A DNA stretch of 64,000 bases from DASQYE01 sp036389315. Lineage in GTDB: Bacteria; Acidobacteriota; Blastocatellia; Pyrinomonadales; Pyrinomonadaceae. Where the stretch lies: positions 62,001 to 126,000 of the forward strand of contig DASVQF010000013.1 in the NCBI GenBank assembly GCA_036389315.1, in the 5' to 3' direction. The position numbers and the translations under genes were made by a program. Within the stretch, counting starts at the first letter, position 1; each line of letters starts with the position of its first letter. Positions 24,826 to 33,082 of the stretch are shown here, in pieces. A model generated the notes under the pieces. It made no database searches. It was not told the DNA's origin and saw nothing but the letters and a program-made list of their open reading frames with translations.

Positions 24826-25764
24826 TCAGGCTTCCAGGACATCCGGCAGCACGATTGACCTGACGTTTCCGTGCAGGCGCACCCAGAGTCCGGGATTTTC
24901 GTCCAGTTGCGCCGCGCGCTCTGCGGGGTCGTCCGCGATCTTCGTCTCCAGGACTCGCCTGTAGCTGGCGCGCTTGGCCGGAGCCGTGCTGGCATCGACT
25001 ATGGACTGCACTATGCGTCTCGCGCCGAGGATGGCGGCCGGGCCGAAGGTCAAAATATGCGTGGCCGCACGACACTCCGCTTCGTCCTCTGCCGTGGCCG
25101 TGGTTCCACCGGCTTTGAACTTGGAGATGTGGTGTTCGAGGATGCTGGAAGAGATAGGAATCAGGCCCGCTATGTCCTCTGCGGTCGCGCCCGAGCCGGG
25201 CTTGATGTAGGCCAGGTGAGAGGCAGCGCCCGGCTCCGGCCCGTGCCCGAGAAAGAAGATGTCTATGCCGCCCAGGGATTCCAGCTTCTCTATGTAACGC
25301 ACCAGCTCGCCTTCGAGATCACTTGTGTCGGTCGTCATCGAAGTGAAGCTCTTGATCTTGCGGAAAAAGTCTGGCCCGAGCAGCCGCTCGAAATCGCGCA
25401 CGAAGCTGAAGCCGTTCTCCATACGCATCGGCGCGAGCGCGTCCTGCGTAAAGACGTGCAGGCGAGAGAGCAGGCCGTCCAGCTCTTCGGTGCGCGCCTT
25501 TTCCCCGAGCAGGCGATGAAGCGCCTGCGCTCCACGCCCGCCCAGCAGGATAATCACCAGGTCGCCCTCGCGCGAGCGCGCGGCCTCCTCTATCTCCTCA
25601 AGCATGGCGCGGCCGACAGCCTCTTCCGATTCCTTCACATCGGGAGTGATCTCGCGGGCCCTCAGGCGGGCGAGAGATTTTTCCCCGGGGCTTTCGGCAT
25701 GGCCGAGCCAGATATTATTGCCGACAACACGACGTTTGATACTTTGCGAGCCAGTAGCAGACAC
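24826..25764 (-). CDS. NagB/6-phosphogluconolactonase-superfamily protein, divergent
   Basis: About 312 aa, starting at a GTG (25764) preceded by a good AAGGAGAAGG site; an ATG at 25821 is less well placed. The fold signature of sugar-phosphate isomerases/deaminases is recognisable (VIILLGGRGAQALHRLL, LHVFTQDALAP, IDIFFLGHGPEPGAASHLAY). However, the NagB active-site DE pair is replaced by QD, and the GxxxDGHIAF loop is altered. A standard glucosamine-6-phosphate deaminase role is therefore doubtful. It is the first gene of the minus-strand group, facing the candidate GntR operators. It may act on a uronate-derived sugar acid; unproven. Confidence 0.7.
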   Translation of the reverse strand: MSATGSQSIKRRVVGNNIWLGHAESPGEKSLARLRAREITPDVKESEEAVGRAMLEEIEEAARSREGDLVIILLGGRGAQALHRLLGEKARTEELDGLLSRLHVFTQDALAPMRMENGFSFVRDFERLLGPDFFRKIKSFTSMTTDTSDLEGELVRYIEKLESLGGIDIFFLGHGPEPGAASHLAYIKPGSGATAEDIAGLIPISSSILEHHISKFKAGGTTATAEDEAECRAATHILTFGPAAILGARRIVQSIVDASTAPAKRASYRRVLETKIADDPAERAAQLDENPGLWVRLHGNVRSIVLPDVLEA

Positions 25765-26161
25765 GTCCTTCTCCTTGCCTCCGAATATGACTTCACAGGG
25801 GGCCCAAGATACAGCGATCATCTACAGGAATGGTATAACCAATTTGATGATGACGAAGTGTTTTACCATACAAACTCGGCTGAGACAAGGAAACTCTCTG
25901 TTGGGGATTCTGCGCGACTTAGATTGCGGAAAAAGCATGCAGGTTGACAAAAAGCGGGCAGCGATGTTACACATAACTCGTTCCCATCTTTAAAATGGTA
26001 TTACCTTTGGTTAGCCGTGCTACCCTGGTGAGCGGTGAAGTGTCGAGCCCCCTGTGAGGTCTGGGCGCTCAGCTTTACACTAAGGACAGGCTTTCGTTTG
26101 GTCTTGAATCCGTCAGCGCCGCCGGTGAGGGCATCAATACCCCCTTCAGTCACAAACAGGC
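25765..26161. promoter_or_regulatory. Divergent control region with FCD-GntR-type operators
   Basis: 397 bp between the minus-strand NagB-like gene and the plus-strand M24-like gene, noticeably more AT-rich than its surroundings and without a credible gene. It holds TGGTATAACCA (25831-25841, perfect TGGT-N3-ACCA) and TGGTATTACCT (25996-26006, one end mismatch). A rightward -35-like TTGACA (25944-25949) is followed by a weak -10 near 25968. The second palindrome lies just downstream of that promoter, a position suited to repression. Confidence 0.6.
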
Positions 26162-27286
26162 GTGGATAGAAGAGCTGAAATCACGGAAAAAACCGGAAGG
26201 GTGGCGAGCATGCTCGGCGCTGAGCACTTGGGCGGAGTGCTGCTCACCTCTCAGCACAACTTCTCCTGGCTGACGGCCGGAAGCTCCAACACGATTGACA
26301 CCAGCCGCGAGGCAGGGGCCGGGGCGCTGCTCGTCCGCAAGGACGGCCGCCGCTTCCTGCTCGCGAGCCGCATAGAGATGGCGCGCCTGCTTGAAGAAGA
26401 GGTCTCGGCGGAGGATTTCGAGCCGGTCGAATTCGGCTGGGAAGAAGAGAAGGGCTCGGCCACCTTTCTGGCCGAGCGCGCCCTCTCGCTTCTCGATAAA
26501 GGCGACGCTCTCGGCTCAGACCTTCCCGTCGGCGCTGCGGTACGCACAATCGAAGGCGCTCTGGCGCGCTGCCGCTGCCGGCTCACTCCTTCCGAAATAG
26601 AGAGGTATCGCTCGCTCGGCCGGGATGCAGGCGAAGCTACGGGCGCGCTCATGAGGACGCTCAAGCCCGGAGAGAGCGAGAAAGAGGTTGCGCGCCGGGC
26701 CCGTGAAGTGCTGGGCGCGCGCGACATACACGCCGTCGTCCTGCTGGTCGCCGCAGACGATCGTGTCGCTCAGTTTCGTCATCCGGTTCCGACCGAACGC
26801 CGCTGGGAGAAGCTTTTGATGGTCGTCGTCTGCGCGCGGCGCAAAGGTCTCATAGCATCGCTCTCGCGCCTGGTCTCGGCGGGTGCTGTGCCGGACGAGA
26901 TGAGGAGGCGGACGCTCTCGGCCGCGCGCGTTGACGCTCAGCTTCTCGCGGCGACGCGGCCGGGCAAGACCGGGGCCGAGCTATACCAGGTGGCCGCGCG
27001 CGCCTACGCTGCTGAAGGTTTCGAGGGCGAGGAGAGATTGCATCATCAGGGCGGGGCCTGCGGTTACAGGGGAAGGGACTGGGTCGCGCACCCTGCAAGC
27101 ACGGAGCGCGTCGAAGAGAGTCAAGCATTCGCCTGGAATCCTTCGATCACGGGCACGAAGGTCGAGGAGACCTGCATCGCTCATGACGGCCGCGTAGAGC
27201 TGATTACAGCTTCGCCCGGTTGGCCCACGATCTCCGTCGCAATCGAGGGCCAGGACTATCTTCTGCCCGACGTGCTATCGCTTTGA
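26162..27286 (+). CDS. M24 (pita-bread) peptidase homologue lacking metal ligands
   Basis: 374 aa from a GTG start. Creatinase-like N-terminal domain (LLTSQHNFSWLTAGSSN) and a C-terminal M24 fold (LTPSEIERYRSLGRDAGEATGALM). In active M24 enzymes, two metal-binding Asp residues follow the first His, and later HGxGHGIG and Glu motifs complete the site. Here the stretch after RHPVP has no Asp at all, and the His loop reads HHQGGACGYRGRDW. A dinuclear metal site therefore cannot form normally. It heads the plus-strand group with exuT, kdgK and eda. A non-peptidase role (creatinase-type hydrolase, lyase or binding protein for a sugar acid) is possible. Confidence 0.7.
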   Translation: MDRRAEITEKTGRVASMLGAEHLGGVLLTSQHNFSWLTAGSSNTIDTSREAGAGALLVRKDGRRFLLASRIEMARLLEEEVSAEDFEPVEFGWEEEKGSATFLAERALSLLDKGDALGSDLPVGAAVRTIEGALARCRCRLTPSEIERYRSLGRDAGEATGALMRTLKPGESEKEVARRAREVLGARDIHAVVLLVAADDRVAQFRHPVPTERRWEKLLMVVVCARRKGLIASLSRLVSAGAVPDEMRRRTLSAARVDAQLLAATRPGKTGAELYQVAARAYAAEGFEGEERLHHQGGACGYRGRDWVAHPASTERVEESQAFAWNPSITGTKVEETCIAHDGRVELITASPGWPTISVAIEGQDYLLPDVLSL

Positions 27287-27420
27287 AACAGTATCCCCTG
27301 GTTTCGGGCTCGTCCGAGAGCGCAGCCTGGTTATGCAGGAGGCGGTTCGAGATTGTGAGCAAACTTTGACCGAAGCGGCCGCTCTAGTCAACAGATAGCC
27401 ATAGAAAGGAAAACAACTCT

Positions 27421-28839
27421 ATGCCATCGAGTAAATCGACGCGCGCTCGTGGGATTGACGATGCTATTCATTCTACTGCGGATCCAAAATCGCTGGCCGG
27501 TATTGGTGGGCCACAATCGGCCGGTGCGAGCGTGACCGGGGCGGCCATTGCCGCCGTTGAAGAGGGAATCGGTGAGCGCATCGGGCGTTATCGCTGGATG
27601 ATCTGCGCACTGTTGTTCTTCGCCACGACGATCAATTATGTAGACCGACAGGTCTTAGGCATTCTCGCCACCGACGAAGGCTTCAAGCAAACCATCGGCT
27701 GGAACGAAGCCGAGTATGGCTACGTCAACACGGCGTTCCAGGCTGCCTATGCCATCGGCCTTTTAGTTGTCGGAAATCTGATAGACAGATTCGGGACGCG
27801 CAAGGGCTTCTCGTTCGCCATCACTTTCTGGTCAATCGCGGCGATGGGCCATGCCCTGGCGCGCTCGGCCTTCGGGTTCGGCGTGGCACGTTTCACTTTA
27901 GGTTTGGGCGAGGCGGGTAACTTCCCCGCGTCAATCAAAACTGTCGCCGAGTGGTTCCCCAAGAAAGAGCGGGCGCTGGCGACAGGCATCTTCAATTCGG
28001 GCTCGAACGTCGGCGCAATCGTCGCGCCGCTCACCGTCCCGCTGATCGCCGTCAACTACGGCTGGCAGTGGGCCTTCATCATCACAGGCACGCTGGGCTT
28101 CATCTGGCTTGTATTCTGGCTCAAGGTTTACCGCCGCCCGGAAGAGCACCCTAAACTATCACGCGCCGAACTGGCCTACATTCAGTCAGACCCGGCTGAG
28201 CCAATGACGAAAATACCCTGGGCGCGGCTCATCCCGCACAGGCAGACATGGGCCTTCGCCATCGGCAAATTCATGACCGATCCGATCTGGTGGGTTTATC
28301 TATTCTGGCTGCCGAAATTCCTCAACACAAACTATGGCTTGAATATTACTCAGATCGGTCTGCCGCTCGTCATCATCTACGTGGCGGCCGACGTCGGCTC
28401 AATCGGCGGCGGATGGCTGTCGGGATCGCTCATCAAGAACGGCTGGTCGGTGAACAAGGCGCGTAAGACAGCGATGCTCATCTGCGCCCTCGCCGTCATG
28501 CCCATCGTGTTCGCGGCGAAAGCCTCTAACCTGTGGGTCGCGGTCGCGCTGGTTTCGCTGGCGGCTGCGGCCCATCAAGGTTGGAGCGCGAATATCTTTA
28601 CGATGGCGTCAGACATGTTCCCGCGCCGCGCCGTCGGCTCCGTGGTCGGGATTGGAGGAATGGCGGGCTCGGTTGGCGGGATGTTGATCGCCACCACCGT
28701 CGGCTTGATCCTTCAATACACGGGCTCATACTTTCCCATCTTCATCATCGCCGGGAGCACCTACCTCGTCGCGCTCGGGATTATGCATATGCTGGCTCCG
28801 CGACTTGATCCGGCCGACGTAGAGGAGGCGGCTGCTTAA
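27421..28839 (+). CDS. exuT: MFS hexuronate transporter (ExuT-like)
   Basis: 472 aa with about 12 membrane helices. The anion:cation symporter family signature is clear (NYVDRQVLGILA in helix 1, LGLGEAGNFPASIKTVAEWFP, SNVGAIVAPL). It is expected to import galacturonate or glucuronate with protons. The N-terminal tail of roughly 55 residues before the first helix is longer than in E. coli ExuT. A purine-rich AAAGGA precedes the ATG by about 11 bp. It stands immediately before kdgK and eda, which supports a hexuronate substrate. Confidence 0.88.
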   Translation: MPSSKSTRARGIDDAIHSTADPKSLAGIGGPQSAGASVTGAAIAAVEEGIGERIGRYRWMICALLFFATTINYVDRQVLGILATDEGFKQTIGWNEAEYGYVNTAFQAAYAIGLLVVGNLIDRFGTRKGFSFAITFWSIAAMGHALARSAFGFGVARFTLGLGEAGNFPASIKTVAEWFPKKERALATGIFNSGSNVGAIVAPLTVPLIAVNYGWQWAFIITGTLGFIWLVFWLKVYRRPEEHPKLSRAELAYIQSDPAEPMTKIPWARLIPHRQTWAFAIGKFMTDPIWWVYLFWLPKFLNTNYGLNITQIGLPLVIIYVAADVGSIGGGWLSGSLIKNGWSVNKARKTAMLICALAVMPIVFAAKASNLWVAVALVSLAAAAHQGWSANIFTMASDMFPRRAVGSVVGIGGMAGSVGGMLIATTVGLILQYTGSYFPIFIIAGSTYLVALGIMHMLAPRLDPADVEEAAA

Positions 28840-28847
28840 GGATAAAG

Positions 28848-29951
28848 ATGGCAGAAGCTTTGAATGTTAAGCCGAAAGAGGTGTGCCGCTGGGACTGCGT
28901 GAGCCTCGGCGAAGTCATGCTGCGCTTAGACCCGGGCGACCTGCGCATACACACGGCCCGCACTTTTCAGGTCTGGGAAGGGGGCGGCGAGTATAACGTC
29001 GCGCGCGGGCTGAAGCGTTGCTTCGGGATGGAGACGGGCATAGTCACTGCGCTGGCTGACAACCCCGTGGGAAGGCTCGTGCAGGATTTGATCTACCAGG
29101 GCGGCGTAGATCAATCGTACGTCCGCTGGGTTAAGTACGATGGAGTGGGGCGCACTGTGCGCAACGGCCTGAACTTTACGGAGCGCGGTTACGGTGTGCG
29201 CGCCGCGCTGGGCTGTTCCGACCGAGGCCACACGGCCGTCTCGCAACTGAGGGCCGGAGACATAGACTGGGAACGTATCTTCGGGCAGGAGGGCGCGCGC
29301 TGGTTTCATACGGGCGGCATCTTCTGCGCGCTTTCGGAGACGACGCCGGAGGTCGCGCGCGAGGCTATGCAGGCGGCCAAACGGCACGGCACTCTCGTCT
29401 CTTACGATCTCAACTACCGCGAGTCGCTCTGGAAGTCCATCGGCGGTCAGGCGCGTGCGAGGGAAGTCAACCGCGAGCTGGCCCCGCTCGTAGACGTGAT
29501 GATCGGCAACGAAGAGGACTTCACGGCCGCGCTCGGCTTCGAGGTCGAAGGCTTGGACGAGCATCACTCGAAGCTGGACGTTGAGGGCTTCCGCCGGATG
29601 ATCGAACGCGCCGTCGCGGAGTTCCCGAACTTCCGCGTCGTGGCCACGACCTTGAGGAACGCCAGGACGGCGAGCGTCAACGACTGGGGCGCTGTCTGCT
29701 ACACGGGGGGCGAGCTTTATCAGGCGACGACGCGCGAGAACCTGCAAATCTTCGACCGCGTAGGCGGCGGCGACTCCTTCGCCTCAGGGCTGATCTACGG
29801 CTTGCTTGAGGGGCGCGGGCCCCAGTGGGCCGTAGAATGCGGCGCGGCCCACGGCGCGCTCGCCATGACTACGCCGGGCGACACCACGATGGTCACGCTC
29901 GCGGAAGTCTTGCGCGTGATGAAAGGCGGCGGAGCCCGCGTCTCGCGCTGA
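28848..29951 (+). CDS. kdgK: 2-keto-3-deoxygluconate kinase-like PfkB kinase
   Basis: 367-aa ribokinase-family sugar kinase. The N-terminus is CVSLGEVMLRLDPGD, the second signature is DRVGGGDSFASGLIYGLL with the catalytic Asp, and GNEEDF marks the mid-domain. The probable reaction is KDG plus ATP to KDPG, directly preceding the Eda step encoded next. Eight bases separate it from the exuT stop, so the two are co-transcribed. A second, diverged copy lies at 49393-50475. Long length and the D-R-V-GGGD motif place both in the same subgroup. Confidence 0.87.
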   Translation: MAEALNVKPKEVCRWDCVSLGEVMLRLDPGDLRIHTARTFQVWEGGGEYNVARGLKRCFGMETGIVTALADNPVGRLVQDLIYQGGVDQSYVRWVKYDGVGRTVRNGLNFTERGYGVRAALGCSDRGHTAVSQLRAGDIDWERIFGQEGARWFHTGGIFCALSETTPEVAREAMQAAKRHGTLVSYDLNYRESLWKSIGGQARAREVNRELAPLVDVMIGNEEDFTAALGFEVEGLDEHHSKLDVEGFRRMIERAVAEFPNFRVVATTLRNARTASVNDWGAVCYTGGELYQATTRENLQIFDRVGGGDSFASGLIYGLLEGRGPQWAVECGAAHGALAMTTPGDTTMVTLAEVLRVMKGGGARVSR

Positions 29952-29966
29952 ACGGGAGAGAGTGTG

Positions 29967-30623
29967 ATGAAGAGAGAGGACGTAGTGCGTCGTATCAGGG
30001 AAGTCGGCGTCGTCCCGGTCGTGCGCGCTTCTTCGGCCGAAGAAGCCTTGCAGGTGATCGAAGCGATAAAGGCGGGCGGCATTCCCATCCTCGAAATCAC
30101 CATGACCGTGCCGCGCGCCGTGAGCGTCATCGAGCAGGTGATCGCAGCTTATGGTGACGAGGCTGTGGTCGGCGCGGGCACTGTGCTGGACGCCGAGACG
30201 GCGCGCGCCTGTATCCTGGCCGGAGCGCAGTTCGTCGTCAGCCCGGCGCTCGATCTTGAGACCATAGCCTGCTGTCGCCGCTACGGCGTCCCCGTGATGC
30301 CCGGAGCTTTGACGCCGACCGAGGTCTTGAGGGCCTGGACGGCTGGCGCAGATTTCGTGAAGGTCTTTCCGGCGGGCGCTATGGGAGGGGCAAGCTACCT
30401 GAAGGCTCTCAAGGCCCCGCTGCCGCAGGTCGAGCTGATACCCACGGGCGGCGTCTCGCTCAAGACGGCCGCAGACTTTATCAAGGCCGGGGCCAGCGCG
30501 CTCGGCGTCGGAGCCGACCTCGTAGATACAAAAGCCCTGCGCGAAGGCCAGGCCCACCTCATCACAGAACGCGCACGACAATACGTCGAGATCGTCAGAG
30601 AGTCGCGCGAAAAGCAAGGGTGA
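29967..30623 (+). CDS. eda: KDPG/KHG aldolase
   Basis: 218-aa class I aldolase cleaving 2-keto-3-deoxy-6-phosphogluconate to pyruvate and glyceraldehyde-3-phosphate. The Schiff-base Lys is in DFVKVFPAG (about residue 133), and the ILEITMTVPRAV and VGAGTVLDAE motifs are intact. Start ATG 29967 (a GTG precedes it at 29964) with a GGGAGAG site. The last codons and TGA merge into heptad element E4. It closes the exuT-kdgK-eda group, completing the route from KDG to glycolysis. Confidence 0.94.
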   Translation: MKREDVVRRIREVGVVPVVRASSAEEALQVIEAIKAGGIPILEITMTVPRAVSVIEQVIAAYGDEAVVGAGTVLDAETARACILAGAQFVVSPALDLETIACCRRYGVPVMPGALTPTEVLRAWTAGADFVKVFPAGAMGGASYLKALKAPLPQVELIPTGGVSLKTAADFIKAGASALGVGADLVDTKALREGQAHLITERARQYVEIVRESREKQG

Positions 30624-30680
30624 AGGTGGAAGGATGAGCTAAAGACAAGCTGCTTTTCCTTCCGCCTTCATCCTTCTTTG
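30617..30680. repeat. Heptad-repeat inverted element E4 (eda-gntR convergent gap)
   Basis: Left arm heptads GGTGAAG, GTGGAAG and GATGAGC. Centre AAAGACAAGCTGCTTTT. Right arm is the inverse (CCTTCCGCCTTCATCCTTC). It lies between convergent genes, contains the eda stop codon, and ends right at the gntR stop. It could act as a bidirectional terminator. Confidence 0.8.
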
Positions 30681-31460
30681 TTAGTCGGGGTCGTGATTCC
30701 CATTGCCTGTTGCGTCGGTGGGCCCACCCTCTTCTTCCTCTTCCGATTCCTGGGCCATTTGAGCGGAGGTCAGGTGGTCGCGCATGGCGTTGCGGGCCTC
30801 TTCGGGGTTTCGCTCGCGTATGGCCCGGTAGATGCGCCTGTGCATCTCGGCCGACTCTTTCAGGTCGCGGGAGCGATGCACGGTCTTGCGTCGCACGTCC
30901 AGGAGGATGGAGGCGATCATGTTCATCAGGGCCGTGAGGATGCGATTGCCGGAGGCGGCGGCAATCGTCTGGTGAAAGTGCATGTCGTGGATGAGGTACT
31001 GCTCAGGGTCGTCGAGCGAGGCGTACATCCCTGTGATCTCTTCGGCCATAGTGGCTATCTGATCGCTCGTCGCGCGCCCGGCCGCAAGATAGGAGATGGC
31101 CATCTCAAGAGCCTGCCTGGCCTCGAACATCTCGGCCGTGGTGAAGCCGTGAAGAGAGGCCATCAGGCGCAGGGAGTTGGCGTCCAGGGAGGGCGAGCCG
31201 TCGGATTTGACGACGAAGGTTCCGGCCCCTTGCCGTGATTGGAGAATGCCTACGGCGGCCAGAGAGTGTATGCCTGAGCGCAGGGTCGGGCGGCTGACGC
31301 CGAGCAGTTTGGCCAGGTCACGTTCCGGCGGCAGGCGGTCGCCGGGCCGTAGGTCGCCGCGATGGATCATCTCTCGGAGCTGCGCGATGACTCCCTCGGA
31401 GGTCGTCCCGCGCCGCGCCGGGTCAATGCTCTTGAACAGGTCGTTATTCAAATCGGTCAT
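30681..31460 (-). CDS. FCD-domain GntR-family regulator
   Basis: About 259 aa. The N-terminal winged HTH is PGDRLPPERDLAKLLGVSRP followed by RPTLRSGIHSLAAVGIL, as in FadR/UxuR-type regulators. The all-helical FCD domain (about 100-235) has candidate metal-binding residues in EARQALE, HDMHFHQTIAAASGN and MHRRIYRAI. The C-terminus is a low-complexity acidic tail. The start is the ATG at 31460 (MTDLNNDLF); the frame continues upstream but the extra residues look non-coding. A TGGTATGACCG palindrome overlaps the start codon, suggesting autoregulation. It most likely controls the surrounding pectin/hexuronate genes. Confidence 0.9.
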   Translation of the reverse strand: MTDLNNDLFKSIDPARRGTTSEGVIAQLREMIHRGDLRPGDRLPPERDLAKLLGVSRPTLRSGIHSLAAVGILQSRQGAGTFVVKSDGSPSLDANSLRLMASLHGFTTAEMFEARQALEMAISYLAAGRATSDQIATMAEEITGMYASLDDPEQYLIHDMHFHQTIAAASGNRILTALMNMIASILLDVRRKTVHRSRDLKESAEMHRRIYRAIRERNPEEARNAMRDHLTSAQMAQESEEEEEGGPTDATGNGNHDPD

Positions 31461-31493
31461 ACCATTTGTACCGTCGGAAAAGATGTCTGACCA
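31454..31493. promoter_or_regulatory. Candidate autoregulatory operators at the gntR start
   Basis: Two palindrome-like sites: CGGTCATACCA (31454-31464; reverse TGGTATGACCG), overlapping the gntR start codon, and ATGTCTGACCA (31483-31493; reverse TGGTCAGACAT). The second shares the TGGTCAGAC core found twice upstream of the TonB receptor. The spacing between centres is 29 bp. Confidence 0.5.
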
Positions 31494-32003
31494 TAAGCGA
31501 AAGCAGAATAACTTAAGGGCCTCAGCTCCTCCCCGGTTCGGCACGCGCACTAAACATCTCATCTTAATCATTTTCGCCCACCTTGTCGAACCCTTTTATC
31601 CGCGTCGCAAGCTTTCAAAGGTATGACCACTAAGGCGGCGGGAAAAGCGGCGATCTAAATTGATTAGAACTGTCCCGGCTCAGACAGGCTTCGGAAATAA
31701 TTTCGTGACAAGGCATTGGAGAAATGCAACAATGGGCGGCGAGAGAGGCCCGACCGAGCATTGGCAGGGCCTTCCGGACTTTCATTTGACCTAGTAAGCG
31801 TGCATTCCGCTCGCGCCGCTCGCGCGACTGTCCTGAATGCGCCTGATCCTTCAATCAAACAATCAAACCGGAAGTAAGCTGGTAGCCCTTTTCACGGCGG
31901 TCGTCTGTTACCGATAGCAGCGTGTGTTGATTATGTCGGTCACGGGCGCGGCCAAAGCAGTTCACATAAGAGAGCTCTCTCGCTCGCGCTCAGGAGAATT
32001 TCG
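31494..32003. promoter_or_regulatory. Intergenic region between gntR and the HEFGH protein
   Basis: About 510 bp with no credible gene. It contains a further operator-like AGGTATGACCA (31619-31629; reverse TGGTCATACCT). The rest shows mixed composition and no promoter I would defend. A Shine-Dalgarno AGGAG at 31992-31996 serves the gene starting at 32004. Confidence 0.45.
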
Positions 32004-32885
32004 ATGATGCCCATGTTGATGAGTAAAGGAAAGCAGACCAGGCGGGCGCACGCCTCCGCTCCGAACCGAGTCAAGGCGCGCCCCTCGTTTCTCAATTCAG
32101 CCCTCGGCCTACACCCCCTCTTTTACCTCCTCTTGATCTTGGTCTTCTCCTTCTCAGAGGCTACGCCGCCCCCGGCCGAAGCCGCAGGAGCCGGAGGCGC
32201 TGCCACGGCTAAGGATACGGGCGGGATACGCGAAATCATCCCTGATCGTTTTCAGAAGAGATACCAGCGTTGGAAGCTTGAGTATCTTTCGACCCGTGCC
32301 GGACGCGCGCAGTGGGAGCGATATGCGCGAGACAAGAGCTTTACTCTGACCATCACGGTCTCGGAGGCGAGAGGCGGAGGCGCAGGGACAGACCAGTATC
32401 GCTGGGATGAGAGCGGCCGGCTGGTCGCGGCGACGATCACGCTCGGCGATCAGATAGACGAAGGCTACCCGAGCCCCGTCAACTATCCGGTCATCAGCTC
32501 GCTCTCACACGCAGGCCCTTACCCAGGCATCACGGGCAGCATCCTGGCAGCGACGAAGATGGCCCACGAGTTCGGCCACGTCAACCGGACGGCCCAGACG
32601 GACGCGCAGCTCTTTCAGCTACAGAACAGGCTGATTCCGGTCTACAACCGAATCCTGCTCTCGAACGGCATCAACGTGCGCGACCCGCGCCTCCTGGAAC
32701 TGTCTGGGCAGATGACCGGCACGCCCGTCAAGATCGGGCAGGACAGGGAGCTATGGGCCGAGGCCAACGCGCTCGCTTACCTGCGCGAGCGGTGTCCGGA
32801 CGACGGCACCTACCGCCCGATGTTCAAGGCCATCCGCCACGCCATAGAGGAGTACGCCAAAGAACATATCGAACGGTTTCGCTAA
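32004..32885 (+). CDS. Exported HExxH-motif protein (putative zincin-like hydrolase)
   Basis: 293 aa, not assigned to a named family. A basic N-terminal stretch is followed by a hydrophobic segment (HPLFYLLLILVFSF, about 37-50), which acts as a signal peptide or anchor. A zincin-type motif AHEFGHVN places H188-E189-x2-H192, and DRELWAEANALAYLRER downstream offers a possible third metal ligand. This suggests a metallopeptidase-like fold on the outer side of the membrane. It has its own upstream gap and is followed by GH105. A role in pectin use is not evident. Confidence 0.7.
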   Translation: MMPMLMSKGKQTRRAHASAPNRVKARPSFLNSALGLHPLFYLLLILVFSFSEATPPPAEAAGAGGAATAKDTGGIREIIPDRFQKRYQRWKLEYLSTRAGRAQWERYARDKSFTLTITVSEARGGGAGTDQYRWDESGRLVAATITLGDQIDEGYPSPVNYPVISSLSHAGPYPGITGSILAATKMAHEFGHVNRTAQTDAQLFQLQNRLIPVYNRILLSNGINVRDPRLLELSGQMTGTPVKIGQDRELWAEANALAYLRERCPDDGTYRPMFKAIRHAIEEYAKEHIERFR

Positions 32886-33082
32886 AGCGCATGATGGAAA
32901 AAGAGCTTGAGGGCTCTTGACAGAAGCAGCACCCCTAATGTTCTAATTTCCGAGTCCGGAACAAGTCGTTCACAAAGATAGCCGAAACTTTTCCACTCGC
33001 CCGAGGAGCGCGCGGCCGAACTATCCGCGTGCGCGGGTGCGAGTCGAAAAGTGGCTACCGATTAGAACTTCAGGGAGTGTCC
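32886..33082 (+). promoter_or_regulatory. Gap upstream of GH105 with weak promoter-like sequence
   Basis: 197 bp. A small hairpin (AGAGC/GCTCT, about 32902-32918) follows the preceding gene. TTGACA at 32917-32922 has only a poorly spaced AT-rich -10 (TCTAAT, about 19 bp away). A purine stretch AGGGA lies about 7 bp before the GH105 ATG. The promoter is tentative. Confidence 0.3.

Noticed and set aside
25604..25993. Plus-strand open frame in the divergent control region
   Set aside because: It mostly overlaps the NagB-like gene antisense and runs through the operators. No motif is visible.
32917..32947. A sigma-70 promoter for GH105
   Set aside because: TTGACA is good, but the nearest -10-like sequence is about 19 bp away and weak, so it is listed only as tentative within the gap.
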